Shown here one piece after another: positions 22,283 to 35,502 of a stretch of DNA of 64,000 nucleotides (position 1 is the stretch's first letter; the number at the start of each line of letters is the position of its first letter). A model generated the notes under the pieces. That model made no database searches and was not told the DNA's origin. It was given only the letters and a program-made list of their open reading frames with translations. The translations under genes were made by a program, and so were the position numbers. Location: the NCBI GenBank assembly GCA_950295325.1, contig OX485806.1, forward strand, positions 55,733,169 through 55,797,168, read 5' to 3'. This stretch comes from Polytrichum commune (Eukaryota; Streptophyta; Polytrichopsida; Polytrichales; Polytrichaceae).

Positions 22283-23649
22283 AATCACTAGTTTTGGTTT
22301 ATTCATAGAAAATGCATAACATGAAAACTAACCCACACAAGTCCAATCAAATGTCTAAAACCAATCATGATGCTATTCATTTTCAATATCTTCTTCATTA
22401 CCATCTTTGGCTTTGTCATGTACATAAGCCAACTCAACCAATTGTTGTGATCTTCAATGAGTGACCAATGTCGAGGTAGCCATCATAACCTACGCAACTT
22501 TCTCTATACGTGGAGGAAACAAACATCAAGTTGGGAGGTAATTGAAATGGCTCACAACTAAATTCACATGAAATATAATTACAATGTACATAAAATTGTA
22601 GGCATATGCAAAACTAAACAATGGAAATATCAAATGGCGGGCATATATACTTACAAATGCAAAAACACTTTGCAACCTTCCGACTATGTTTGTCTTCGTC
22701 TGCGAGGGATGTAGTGTGAGGAACACTTCCACATGTGAAGAGAGGTGTTTCCTTACACAATGGACACAAAATTACATTGAATATGGCCAAATCAGCCTCC
22801 AAAGCCACAAGGTGTCGATCGTTTCTCTTACATGCATGACTAGAAATACCTAGAAATAACATACAAATCAATCATTACACACAAAACATAAACAATGAAT
22901 AATAAAGTATGAATCCTTGGCATTGAGGTTTATAAGCACCTATGGATACATAAGCATCAACTTCGACATCTTCGGTTTTTGCTAATGCCTCGATAAGAAT
23001 TTGCAGCAATTTTGAGATTTTCTTCAAAGAACTTCTTTGTTCATAAGTTGAGTGTGAGAATTGGTTAGATTAAAGAATATGTAGGTGGCTCTTACGTCCA
23101 CCTCCGACACCACCTCATACTTACGAAACACATAACAAATCAATGATATAGCGTTGTCAATGAAACAAAAATTGCATTACAATGTATCAATAAAAGTTTG
23201 AACTAAACACACAATAACCATATCAATATGAAATAACGTACTAGAAAATATTTACCATATACCATAAGATTTTTGTCAATTGTAGAGTATAACAACAACT
23301 TGTTAATGCCCCACCAATTTTTTGCAGTAACAAAATCGTAAGTTTTCACATAAGTCATTACATCCAGTCTATCTTCTTATATTTCAAAAAATAATACAAA
23401 CATGAAAAAATCCTCATAAAGATAAGCACGGGCAATTTCAAAAAGGGCCTCAATGTGAGAAATTGAGTGTGCGTTTTATTGCAGAATGGTGTAAGACTGT
23501 GAGGAAACATTGAGAAGGGGTAATCCTTTTGGCAAGTCTGCAACCATGAGATGAAGTTTACCATCACTTGAAGACATTTGCAATTATATATCACCCATAA
23601 TATCATATTACATTATTAAGTGAACCCTCTTACACTATGATAATGGAGT

Positions 23650-24147
23650 TCAAGAAAAATATATACTATTACATTTTTCAAAAAATGTCAATATGTGCAC
23701 TATAATAGAGTGTTGATTGGCACCATTGTCCACAATTTTTGCGATTGATGTATTCTTCCCCATAACAAAAACATATCGTAAACCTAGTGAAGATGAAGAA
23801 ACAACCCTCGTACGTTCAATAAATTTATGTGTTTTTTGTTGTAAATGTTGAGGAACATGAGGATTGGGCAAATTGGAAGCATATACTTTAGAAGGATCAA
23901 AGGATGGCCTCTCCAAAGCCAGATGTGGACTCAATATTTTTTTTGTTTGAATGACAACCAATATGGAACTACGTTGCATTTTCCACCTTCCTGTACTAGC
24001 ACTAGTGGCACATGTGTTGAAACCTATGTAAACCATGTCCTCGTTGTCATCCTCACCTAAGATAATTTCAACTGCCAATATGTCTTCTCTCTCCTCTATG
24101 GTATGGAATGTAGTGGGCACTTGTAAATAAGAATTTGGATAAGACAA
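23650..24147 (-). other. 165-codon ORF of unknown origin
   Basis: This is the longest minus-strand frame in its AT-rich neighbourhood. It is acidic near residues 18-40 (EEREDILAVEII, GEDDNEDMVY) and has no recognised domain. Its length is moderately unlikely by chance at this base composition, but there is no start context, neighbour or motif to support a gene. It could be a decayed exon or transposon fragment. Confidence 0.25.
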
Positions 24148-24698
24148 AACCTAAGGAATCACTCAAAAAAAACTTGAAAGGTGATCTTTGTATCATCTAA
24201 GTGTCTCAAAAAATTTATTAGAACAAAATAGGGTTATGTCATGTTATTTTGGGTGTTAGAGTCATAATTTGTTCAATTTAATACAAATATTTCAAGATTG
24301 TTAAGTCGTAATACATTCATTTTGTGACAATCACTTTACCTCACATTGTTTTTCCGTACAATAGTCTTGCATAAAATATCTCATTTGAATCTCCTTACCA
24401 AAGCCAAGGGCACTTTGATGTAGTCTATACTCTCGTGTTAATTGAATCTTTCTAGTATAATTTGAAATGGTAGTGCAGCCATCCTTACAAGACTCTAAGT
24501 TTTCTTTGATTGATTTTTTATTGAATTATATTATCAAAAAATATTTTTGTGTTATTATTCGTTTTATTATTTCTCACTAATCAAAACTCTAGACTATGGC
24601 CTAGTGGATTAAATTAGCCTCGCAACTACAAATTAAAATCACTTAGTCAATTACATGACTTAATTTGATACGGTTATCTTTGCCTTTTGGATATATCA

Positions 24699-25143
24699 GG
24701 GGCGGTTTACACTATGGACCATGAAGTCGTCCCACGGCCGTCTAAGCGATGTGATTGGACGTTGAAGTCGTCCTGGGACGACTTGGGTTTACACCAAGGA
24801 AAAAATGGCAGAGTGACCACGGAGGTTGAGGTCCACAAAATATTATTTTTTAAGCCTACTCTATCCACTGCCATGGTCCAACGGGTTTTCCGTTGGGACA
24901 AGCAAAAGAGGTGGTCCGGGAAAAAGAGCAAGGGCCCATGTCAGAAAAATGCCGTTTTAAGCCTTTTTGGTGCATGGTCATTCTTCATGGTCCACATTCG
25001 GTTTACACCTAGTGAAGGGCCCATGAACCATGAAAACTAATATTTTAGTAACTCGGACCATGGAAGTCGTCCCATGAAGTCGTCCCACACAAAATAGGCC
25101 TCTTACGTGGGACGACTTCATGGTCCATAGTGTAAACCGCCCC
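24699..25143. mobile_element. Harbinger-like MITE, 445 bp
   Basis: Terminal inverted repeats of about 38 bp start GGGGCGGTTTACACTATGGA and include the word GAAGTCGTCCCA. The target duplication is the 3-bp TCA at 24696-24698 and 25144-25146. It shares its ends and subterminal blocks (CATTCGGTTTACACCTAG and AAAAAATGGCAGAG) with the longer element at 33811-34987, in opposite orientation. A 3-bp duplication with GGG-starting ends fits PIF/Harbinger (Tourist-type); no transposase is present. Frames inside it on both strands come from the inverted repeats and are not genes. Confidence 0.88.
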
Positions 25144-25146
25144 TCA

Positions 25147-27260
25147 GTAACCTTCCATAGTCCATAGTCTCTCTTGGTTACCTTTTGGCCTTCCAAAGAT
25201 TATTGACCTTTATTTATTATCTCCGAGGGGTTCCATGTGCAACAAAAATTTATAATCTATAATTATACTACAATGACACGCAAAGGAAATTAGTTTTTTT
25301 GAGAATGTATCAACACATTGAGACTGTAGTTTTTCTTAAAATCTCACCCCTACGCATTGATAGTTTTTTTTAAACGATATTAATGAGGGACTTGGATTGA
25401 TCTCATCAATCACATAATCATGTGACATCATTCAAAGTTAGATACCCGAGGCAATCTTACATCTTGTAATCAATTCTCTATATTTCTCTCAAACAACTAG
25501 TTTCAAGTTATTATCCATAACTAAGTATAGTCCTCAATGGGATCTCTTAGGATTACATGATCTCTTTCACTGGACATTCAATTTGTTAACAAAGTTTCCC
25601 CTATATGATTTAACAAGCAATCATCTATCTCATACAACTTTAATAATTCTCAGTAGTTTATTAATTTTTAAGCAATCACATCTCTATCCTCGGAATGATT
25701 TCATAGTAATACATATTACTCGTTGAAATTTCTCTCCAACATAGTATTTATTTCATAGTTGAATTTTTATTCCAATAACTCGATTACAAAGTTTTCCAAG
25801 GTAACATACAATATTTGGTTATGTAAATCAATCACAATACCTAGGAGACAATAGTCTCACCCTAACAATTAATACATTATTCTTACTCAAATCGAATCTT
25901 TCTTAGACCATTAACTACATAACTTCCAACAAATCACAAGCAATTTGTATCAAAACATAGATACGATTAACAATGAATTTCCTCTCTTATTAGGAATGCC
26001 ATTTACAAAAATTTATTGATTGTCACACAAACCATAGTCTCAATCATTAAGATTAATCAACATGACTTTGCTTTCAATTATGTCATATATTGATACAAAG
26101 TCTTTTATGTAGAAGATAGTCTTAAAAATCTTTCTTATTACAAAGAACATAACCTCTAAACCTTTTAACTAGGGTAAATAAAAAAGGATAAATCTTTGAT
26201 CCTTAATGCATTTTAAGATGATTGCCTTCTTGGCCAAAGTTAAAAGAATATTATCTTTGTATCTCTTTGAAGGAAAAAGAAACACACACAAACATATGTT
26301 TTTTCTTTCCATCACACTTTGTATGTTTCCTAGGGCTACAACCCTTCTTATCATACCATTGTATTTCAAATCCCTCCTTTTTCTAGCTCCTAGGCTATGG
26401 CCTACATTTTGGCACATGTTAATTAAGTTATGGTTTCTTTTAATTGGAGCAAAAAGTCCAAAAATATGTTTCCACATAGCCCCAACTAATCTTGTTTCTG
26501 CCCTCAACAACTTATCTTCTTGGGTGTTTTGAAGTTGATTTGTAATGTTGGGCAACCTCTTCAGTTGCTTGCTTATTGCCTTTTGTCTCCATATTCATAA
26601 TGTTAGTCTTCATTTTGGGCCACCAAGTTAAGAGCATTCAAACGTTGCCACCTCAAAAATCTTTCAATTGGCCCCGCTCCGATGTTATGAAATCCATTGA
26701 TTAAACACCGATGAGCTCCTACCATAAAATGTGTGATGGCCATTGCCTTGACTATCCAAACCCATCTAGTTGGTTTGTACTGAAGTTTCAAAAGAGTAGG
26801 TATTCTAGTAATTCTTTTCAAACTTGTTGACATCCATAATTACGTTCCATCAGCCACACCAATGGAAGAGTGTTAAAGACTCTAGCTCAAAAACACACAA
26901 GATCCAAATAATAGATGTGGATATCAAAAAGTCTTTTATATGTCGATTGGCATTTGTATGTCGTCAACATAGGTCCTATATTGAACGGCCAATTGTACTC
27001 AATGCTAATCAAAGTAGCTTGAGGATCCCACTTACATCTCCTTGGACATGGACAAAATATTCAACAATTGGCGATTATTGGATGTGGATTATGTGATCAT
27101 TGTCTTGAGATTTTTGATCATGTATGTTTGGAGGTATTTTGTCTGTTCTTGAAAGTCCATAATCTTCCAACATCCAAGAGATGGCTAACCAAGTTGGTCT
27201 TGGTTCTTCACTGGGAGAATCAAACATTCTCGCATACTGACCCGAGTATCTTAAGGTGAT
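25147..27260. other. AT-rich stretch, possible retroelement trace
   Basis: No gene can be supported. On the minus strand, 26603-26833 reads KPTRWVWIVKAMAITHF and then IGAGPIERFLRWQRLNA, which faintly recalls the end of LINE reverse transcriptases. The neighbouring frame 26169-26555 is of the same strand and type. The resemblance is too weak to name a family. Confidence 0.25.
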
Positions 27261-29639
27261 GGAACTTCCCACCAAGGGCAAAGCTTCAACATGATGAGAG
27301 ATAGAAAAATCTGGAATAGGAGATAGAATAAATGGACAAGCTTCCAACCATATTAGAACGACAATGTGGAAGGTACTCACTATGTATAAAAATTGGATGA
27401 ACACATCCAAAGTAAGAAGATACTATGTAGTTTTATGTCATATGTTGATACAAACATCAAAATGTGCAACATGTAGAAACTCACAATTTTTTTGGAGTTG
27501 AAGACTGCTAATTTTTTTTTATCTAGTGAAAGTTGTGAGCCAAATTTGTTTTCACATGGTTACTCTCCATGGATCTATACAAATAAGATATAAAATTTGA
27601 AATACTAAGAAAAAAACAAGAATATTAAACAAAAAAATTTAGTAGATTGTGCATTTGTTTACATTGTGTATAGCATCAAGCAATATACCCACATTAACAC
27701 TGGGATCCAAAAATATACCATCAACCAAAGAGCGAGAAACAACACCAACCAATGGGGATGGCGTGAATGAGGGATGTTTCACCTTCATCATTGCCAAAAG
27801 CTCATATGTGATTGCGGCGCGGGTGAATTGAGCATGGCTATGGGACAAAAGCTATCGCCTCTTGTTGGAGGTGGTCCCTATAGTTACCAATGGTAAGGGA
27901 AATGCACACCTAATTGAGGGAGATTATAATTTTTTTTGGCTGGTAGGTTGTATCTCAAGGTTAGGAGTTACAAGGCCATGTAATCTTGGCTTCATGCAAC
28001 ATGTGCTGGGTTTAATTCCTAGTGGTGTCTCCTATAGGGTTTTTTTCCTTTCATCTAAGCTATTTGAGTGGATTTGGGCTACATGTTGCAGGTTTCATTA
28101 TTGTAATTGTATTATTTGCATTTGTTTAGGCATGAATTACTAGGGGCTAATGATTTTCCATTATTTGGTTGTTGAGCATGGGTAGAGTGAGGTATTTGAT
28201 AACTATTAGGTTGATTTGTTGCATGCATGCGCGTATGGGCATTAAAGATATGAGCATTGTCTAAAGAAGTTGGCAATGTTTGTGTGTATACCTCCATGAA
28301 TGCATGATATGAGGATTGTAAGTGTTACATACCAACCGACGTCTTATTTTGCCTCCACTAAAAAGTTGGTATTTTATATATTTCAATGGGGTGGCAAGGT
28401 GAGGTGGCAATCTTGGTAGAATATGAATTCAATGAATCGTAGGCTCAAATTGTGGGTGGCGTAGTGTGTGGTTTTTTGGGGGGAGGTGATGGTAATGACA
28501 ATGATGTTAAGTTTGAGTGTGGCAATGCATTGGCACGGTCTTATGGTGCAAAGGTATGGATAAATGAGGGATTGTATTCTTTGCAGGGTTTTCAAGGTGT
28601 GCGCCAACATTGATTAAGAATGTGTCTCTTGTTGAGGAGTGGGAGGAGAAGAATTAATGTATTTGCCAAATTGTTTTTTGTGTTTGCTTGTTGAGATGTT
28701 ATTGAGGTGTTTATTCACATGCCTCCACCTACTCTCTATTGTAGTGGGAAAAGGCTACAAAAAAAGGATTTGGGTGGACTAGCTTAGGTGTTTTCTTGGT
28801 TGCTCGTGTGTTGACCATATCATAATTTAAAGGTTTGTGTGATTTGTGCATCTGTGCATTGTGCTACGAACCGGAATTGGTTGGAGAGGGGGTAGTGAAT
28901 TAGTGAATTGTTAAGCCATTTTGCTATATATGGGTATTGAAGGAGGATTGTGGTTGTGAATTATTGTGTAATCCTTGTTGAGGTTGCATTTTGCTTTGTA
29001 GGTTTCTTCAACCTTAGATGGTGTAACCCACTACTGACCAATTTCCATAAATTTTATGACTTAGGAGGTTAGGTCAGTTCCTTAACATCTTGATGGTTTT
29101 GAATCCTCATCAATTTCCAAGTGTTATTACATTTATCAATTTATGGGATCTTCATGATCTAATATGACCAATAATGTCATTAGAATTCCATAACCTAAAT
29201 CAAGTATTTGAAGAGTATGTTCCCCTAAGACTTTAATGTCAAGGCTAAGTGTCTTTATAATAAGGATCTCTTATATACCCAACATCATTTTAAACTTGTA
29301 TTATCAATTTCAAGAGTGATTATCCTCCATATACTCTACAGGGTTCATGTCTAACATTTTTCTTTTTTAAGTAAACAACTTTCCTTTGGTTGATATTTTA
29401 AGATTTCCTCATAATCTATATCTTTTTGTTAATATGATGTGTTAATTTGACATGTATTTCTAAACTATCCTTGAGTGTGGGGATTTTGGCCTACTTGGCA
29501 GCTTGATAAGATCTCCCTTCAATCTTAGAATTTTTTTCTCAAAATAACCTTTCCTTTCCATCAAATAATTGCCTCGCGTTGTTCGAGTAAACTTGACGGT
29601 GTCACAATCTATTTCTACTTGAGTGCTAACCTTGGTGGT
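27261..29639. other. Unassigned stretch, partly G/T-rich on plus strand
   Basis: No gene is recognisable. From about 27830 to 28980 the plus strand is strongly G/T-skewed. Frames there are short, and those on the minus strand give low-complexity Thr/His/Pro/Ile-rich translations. Confidence 0.35.
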
Positions 29640-30060
29640 CATCTTGAACCTTTAAGTTCTTGATTTTGTATTTTTGTTATTTTACTTGGTCCGAGTGTCT
29701 CCCTTACTTTGGTCTAAATTACTCAAGTCATAAGTGCGTAATTCAAGTAACACAATTCTAAATTTGTATATGTGTATAAAGCTCCTAAGCGATTCACGGA
29801 TCTTTAGTTTATCCAAATCGAACTTCTTTGGTCCTTAAGCATCCAAGTAACCTTAAGTAATTTTTTCATGTTTTCCAATTCTAAGTAATTTCCAAGTGTC
29901 CAAGTAAACATCTTCAAGCTTTGATTTTCTAAGTGATTTATAAAAAGTCTTCAAGTCTTTCAAGTAATCTAAGTAAATGTTTTCAAGCCTTGAATCCTAA
30001 GTAATTTCAATAAAGTCTTCAAGTGCTCCAAGTAATCTTTCTAGGTATTAGGTAAAATTC
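29640..30060. repeat. Degenerate CAAGTAA/AAGT-rich tract
   Basis: Words such as CCAAGTAA, TCAAGTCTT and CTAAGTAATTT recur every 10-25 bp. In reverse complement they resemble the CTTGA-rich tract at 19148-19480, suggesting copies of one decayed repeat. Confidence 0.5.
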
Positions 30061-33000
30061 CAAGACAAAAAGGTAACATTCCAAGGTGACAAATTGACAC
30101 TTCATGTAAAGTAATTGGGGCAAAATGAAGTGCAATAAGGTCCCCTAGTTTCTTTCTTAATATAGTCTCTAAATCTAAAAATAACAAAATTAGTCATATT
30201 CTTTGGATTTATTAATTATAGAACATGAATGTTGATGTATTCTAAATTTAGTATATATGATCTACAATTTTAAAGATTAAGTTTTAACCGCTTCCTAATA
30301 TCTATTTTCTACGAACATATAATGGTTAATGTAGTTATTCAAAAGTATTTTTAAAGTCTATTTCTTTAAGTCTAGGGGTCTTGAGTAATTTCCAAGGCCG
30401 AGGTCTTTGATAATTCCAAGGTTCGGGTCTTCATGTGCTCTTAAGACGTGGGGTTTTTGTGTGTGTTCCCGCGGCCTTCCAGCTATTTCCGATTCAGCGT
30501 TCCCATGGTTTCTTGAGGTCTGCCACGTGGTCGTCCATACCATTTTTGCGGCTTCTATTCTCCTCCAACTTGTTGTTGCTCCTCTATTTTCCTTTGATCC
30601 TCCTGGCTCAACCCTCCCCTTGATAATATTGCGAGATTTAAACCCTAATGTCTACTCTTGATTGTCTTCTCGACCTTATTCACATGTCTTTGCAATCATT
30701 TCGTATGCAGGGTTTGAGGTGGCTGATAAATATAGTGTGGGGGTTTTTGTGAGGATTTTGGAGTGCCATAAGGGGGTAGTATGTGTGATAAGGATGGGGG
30801 AGTTAAATTGGGTGAGGGTTTGTTAGCACCAAATTTGGCGAGTTTATTGGCAAGTTTATCAACAATTGTTATCTAGGATGTCCGAGTGGATGCGGATTTT
30901 GGGAATATGAGGGGGGTTGTGTGTTGTGTTAGTCTTTGGAGTATAGTTTGTATGAGTAATTTGTCTGAGGTGGTTGCACCGGGGGGGGGATCACTCCTTG
31001 TCAAAGTTGAACACCACCTGCAGACAAAGTTTGCTACCCCTGTATTATATGCCATAGATAATTTGAAAAATTATGATATTTTTTCTACATATACATAACC
31101 ATTGATAATATCTTTTGTATATATTTTTTGAAATTTTTAGTCATCTTCATTTTTGTAGTAATTGTTTTAGTCCTGCATCATTCTAGTTAGAAACAGTATG
31201 TTTTATTGTAAAATAAGATCATCAATTTTGGTTACTAGTTTCTACTAGGTAATAGATACGGTGTATATCTACTCATGAAAAAAAATTGATAAATTTGATT
31301 CATTTTGGTGATGCAACTTACCAAAAGTAGATTATTTTTTGTCACATGTGGTGTTCAAGATGGAGTGACCCCCCGTGGGTGGTTGTGGATTAGGTACATG
31401 GAGTTGGGGCTATCTATGAAGATATATGAGTGGGTGGTGTTGTTTTTGGTGAGGTAGAGAAGTATATAGATGGTTGTTAGTTTTGTGCATAGGATATTTT
31501 GTCTTCCATGGAGTCTATAGGCGTGTTGGGTGTTGCTTGGGGGATGGTAGATACGTAGTTCATTGGTTACTTTGTTGCCTTTGGATAGGGTGACGAAGCC
31601 ATCCGTGTAATAGGTGTGGATGGTGGATACTTGAGTGGTGGATGTGTGTAAAATGACGATGGGAGGGAGGGGGCATTCAAAACAATAGGAGGGGGGAGTA
31701 TTTTTTATTGGATAGGTTGGCCTGGGTGGGAGTAACCAACAGAATGGGATTGTGTGTGATAGGTAAGTAAGCAATTTTCTTCTTGTATTGATGAAATCGA
31801 AGAAATGTTGACCAACAATCATATATGGAAACAACGATTAGTTGATATTGGCCCTGCCACTGCATAACAAGCTTTGGATTGAAGAATGTGGCTTGAAGGA
31901 AATATTTGAATCTTTTAACAAAAATTGGGATAATGGGGATCCTAGATTTATGTACACATAAGATCAAAACTATTTTGGGTTCAGTCCTAGCTAAGTGTGT
32001 TGGAAAACTTGTTTGGGGGAGTATGTGAGGATGTGTGGATCAAGGTTAGTGAGTGCATGGGTGTCTGGGTGGGGTCTCGGGGGGTGTAGTCATTGGTTGG
32101 AGTAGCAATATACGTGCGAACAAATGATAGGGTATTTTAAAAACATGGGGGCAAAAATTTATAAATGGACTTAAGAGTAATATAGGGTATCAAAAATGGC
32201 ATTGGACATCTTTAAAGTACTATAGGGTATGAAATAATAGGTAATTTGGAATTATAAGTAATGCAAGCCATTTTTCTATTAACCCAAAGTAGAAAATTTT
32301 ATAATGATAGCATGTGAAAAAAAGAAGAGAATTGAAAGTAATACCCCCCTATAAATCCATGGTTGTTTGCACCTATATCCTTAACTTTTTAACACACTGC
32401 CCCCCCCCCCCCCCCCGAGGGTGGGGTGCAGTGAAGAGGTTTGTGTATTCCGCCATTATGGCCCAATGCAATGTTTTCATTGTAGCTTGGAAATTTGGTG
32501 GGTGGGCTAGGCCTCTCCCCACCCACTCAATAGAGTACGCGTTGTACATGACAAAGTGGTAGTTATGGAGTTCGGTGGGGCATGTGGATGGTCTACGTTA
32601 GTGTAAGTGTGTGAATGAAAATCTATTCGTAAGGAATGCTAGTATGGAGGTGGGAATAGTACCAAGGCCTATATGAGTGTTGTGGGGTTGGTAGGAAGGC
32701 AGGGTGGTAGGTTGGATATGTATTTATGGGTGATCCATGTTAGTTTCATTATCTTTGGGTGATCTTGGGGTGGGGGTTGAGGGTTGACATGAGTGAAGGG
32801 CTACAATGTTGTTGGTATTAGTTCTAGTGCCATTGATGGTGAGTGGAGCTTGTGACGTGCTATGGGTGGAGAGATGTGGAGTGTGGTTGTTGTGGTGTTT
32901 ATATTCATGTTTGGGCTACATTATGTCATGTTGAGGTGGATGTGCGACATATGTATTGGTTTTCCACCAAAGTGGGTGTCTTTGTATTGGAGTTGTAGGT

Positions 33001-33807
33001 AGTGATTATGGATTATTTTGTGAAGGTAGGCATGTGTGGTTTGGGTGTAGTGCTAGGTTAGGAGGTGCAGATGGGTTGGGTTGCAATCATTATGGAGGTG
33101 GGAAGTGTTTTTCTTCAGGTTCCCATGTGACAACCAAGTTTGGGTAACCTTGCCACTCACATAGGTACATAGGTATTGATTTGGTAATTCCATTGGAGAT
33201 TGATTAATAGTCTACTTAGATGCCACAAATGGTTCTATAATAAGCTTACATGCTTGAAAGGTAGGGTCATTGGGTTAGGGGAGGTGCAATAGGGGTTTGG
33301 TGGGGGTGGTTGTGATGTGGGGGTTTTAAGGAATTAAAAAATGATATCAAATTAAGATGGAATCATTAATATGCCAAGCAACATGTTCACACACGTCATG
33401 AGAGATTCCATAGAATGATAGTCACAAGTCTAGCCAATGCATAGCATGCAGTGAGTATAAAATAAAATATTAAAAATTATTTCACAAAAGGAGAGTGCGT
33501 CAAACTTCGTGATGTTTAAAAACTCTTCACAAACTAGGAAGCCAATTGTACAAAGTAATTGGACACGTTATAAATTCAACCAACTATAGTTGACTGCACA
33601 TGAATGACACACATACCCACAAGTTGCACTATAATACATAGGGTGATTTTTTTTATTCTTCAAATAAACACATTGAATTAGCTTCTATGGAAATAATCAA
33701 CTCAAACTAATCATCGTGGAACTTTTGAGCCGTCATGACAAACGGCATTGATTCTTTTGTTTCATATGGAAATATGTTTGAAGGGGGAGATAGGAGGGTA
33801 GGAGGCC
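30061..33807. other. Strongly G/T-skewed stretch without a gene
   Basis: The first 600 bp are AT-rich. From about 30700 to 33320 the plus strand is markedly rich in G and T over C and A. A run of 17 C at 32400-32416 breaks the pattern. The 159-codon minus-strand frame at 31355-31834 is a consequence of the skew (its translation is rich in His, Thr, Pro and Ile) and has no recognisable domain. Confidence 0.4.
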
Positions 33808-33810
33808 TTA

Positions 33811-34987
33811 GGGGCGGTTTACACCATAGACCATGAACTCGTCCCACGGAAGATGCCTTATTCCGCGGTACGAGTTCATGGTCCGAGTTCTTAAAAATTT
33901 GATTTACAAAGCTGTTCGGCCCCTCACTAGGTGTAAACCGAATGTGGACTAAGAGAAATGACCATGCGGCAAGAAGTGGATGTGCTGATTTTTTTAATAC
34001 AAGCCCAAAAAAGGCAGTTTTGGGAAAAAATGAAGTTTGACCATTTTGTTGACTTCAATTTGTCTTCACTTGCCTACACATGCCTTCACTTATCTTGTCA
34101 CTTAGTTTTTTCTTCTTTTCGCCTTAAAGTTTGATCATTCTCTTGTCATCTCTTGGGCTTCAACTGTCTTCACTTCTTGTTAAATGTATCGAAGATGTGG
34201 CTTGCAAATCTTCTCACAACAATTTTTACAAAAAAAAAATGAGCGATTCAATTTGTACATGTGACATGTAATTTACATGTGACATGTACCTTGTGTTGTC
34301 ACTACACTAAATAGGATATTTAGTGTTTGATTATATCTAATGTTGTTACCACCCAACCTTGCTCAACACTAAATTTCAATTCTTTGATAATTAATGTTAG
34401 AAGATTTCCCATTGCGCTTCTTTTGACCACCCTGATCTACAGCCACTAAACGACTACATATTTTTGTTTTTTGTTTTGCAACTGTAGTTTTTAAACATTT
34501 TGGGACGTGTAATATACCGTTGGAATAATATATTACACACCCCCAAATTCCAAACATTGCAACTGGTAGACCAAAAAAACAAATCTACACGTGAATTCTT
34601 GAGTTCTAGATGTCCTGTGTTGTTTGATGAAACACGTGTAAGCCGGTTTAAGGGGTAGGGCAAGGTAGTGCTGGTATGTCTCATGGGCTATAATATAATT
34701 AAGGCACATAAAAAGTAGATTCATTAAAACATTCTTGAAATGGCATTTCTCTGACATGGGCCCTTGCCATACCACCTCTCTTGCCTCTCTCACCGCAAAA
34801 CATGTTGGACCATGTCAATGCATTTATTAGGCCTTAAAAATTATATTTTGGGGACCTCAACCTCCATGGTCCCTCTGCCATTTTTTCCTTAGTGTAAACC
34901 GAAGTTGTCCCGGGGCAACTTCAAGAGCCAATCAGTTGCCTTGCAGAGCCCTGGTCCAACTTCATGGTCCATAGTATAAACCGCCCC
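33811..34987. mobile_element. Harbinger-like non-autonomous element, 1.18 kb
   Basis: The ends are inverted repeats starting GGGGCGGTTTACAC/TAC, flanked by the 3-bp duplication TTA at 33808-33810 and 34988-34990, the preferred target of PIF/Harbinger elements. Subterminal blocks match the 445-bp element at 24699-25143 in reverse order and orientation. The extra central 700 bp (about 34000-34750) shows no transposase; its short frames are not supported as genes. Confidence 0.88.
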
Positions 34988-34990
34988 TTA

Positions 34991-35365
34991 GTTTCATTGG
35001 TCCGGCCTCTCAAGTAGGCCCGTGTAGGCTGGATGGCAGAGAAATAATCACCAAGCAATTTTTTGTTAGACCCAAGATTTATTCTAGTATGCAACAAGCA
35101 ATTATGTGTCAAATGCTAGGTCTACCCAAGATTTTTCAAACTCTACATCCATCGTTTTTCAAATCTCCACCTCCATCCACTCATGAATCTTGGATGAAAA
35201 TTTTCAAACTAAGTTTTTCATTAAAAGGACTTGCGGAGGATTTGACTTGCACGCGGGTCCAAACTCCTACATCTTCCTTCTGAAAGGTAGAACCAAAGTA
35301 CTAGCCATCAACTCTAAGCCCCTTTTGATAACCAACCTTGAAATTAAATGAAACTTAACCGGTTG
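34991..35365. other. Short unassigned stretch
   Basis: Intergenic sequence between the Harbinger-like element and the foldback element; nothing recognisable. Confidence 0.4.
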
Positions 35366-35502
35366 TATGAGAACAATTGTGTGGGATTTTGAAGGTTCCT
35401 AGAGGGTTCCCTAAGGTCCCAATGGAATTCTCCTCCAAGAAAACTTAAGGAACTTGGGGAACCCTATGGGAACCTCCAAAATCCCACACAATTGCTCTCA
35501 TA
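35366..35502. repeat. 137-bp near-perfect foldback (MITE or hairpin RNA locus)
   Basis: The outer arms 35366-35399 and 35469-35502 match at 32 of 34 positions, and the inner parts stay complementary with more mismatches almost to the centre. Either transcript would therefore fold into a stem of roughly 60 bp. A flanking duplication is not evident. It is either a small foldback transposon or a precursor of small RNAs. Confidence 0.8.

Larger units (their letters stand above)
19481..24695. other. Long AT-rich stretch without a supported gene
   Basis: No protein family is recognisable on either strand. Weak coding-like pieces occur on the plus strand near 20500-20640 (ending KAFLDDLQWPKHI and PQLKQIKRKISSNI) and 21240-21519; both are isolated and unassigned. 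A 42-bp tandem repeat and a small hairpin are listed separately. Confidence 0.4.

Noticed and set aside
26603..26833. LINE reverse transcriptase fragment
   Set aside because: Only a faint resemblance at the C-terminal end; no catalytic box was seen, so it is mentioned but not called.
31355..31834. 159-codon minus-strand frame
   Set aside because: It lies in strongly skewed sequence; the translation is low-complexity and has no domain, so it is probably not a gene.
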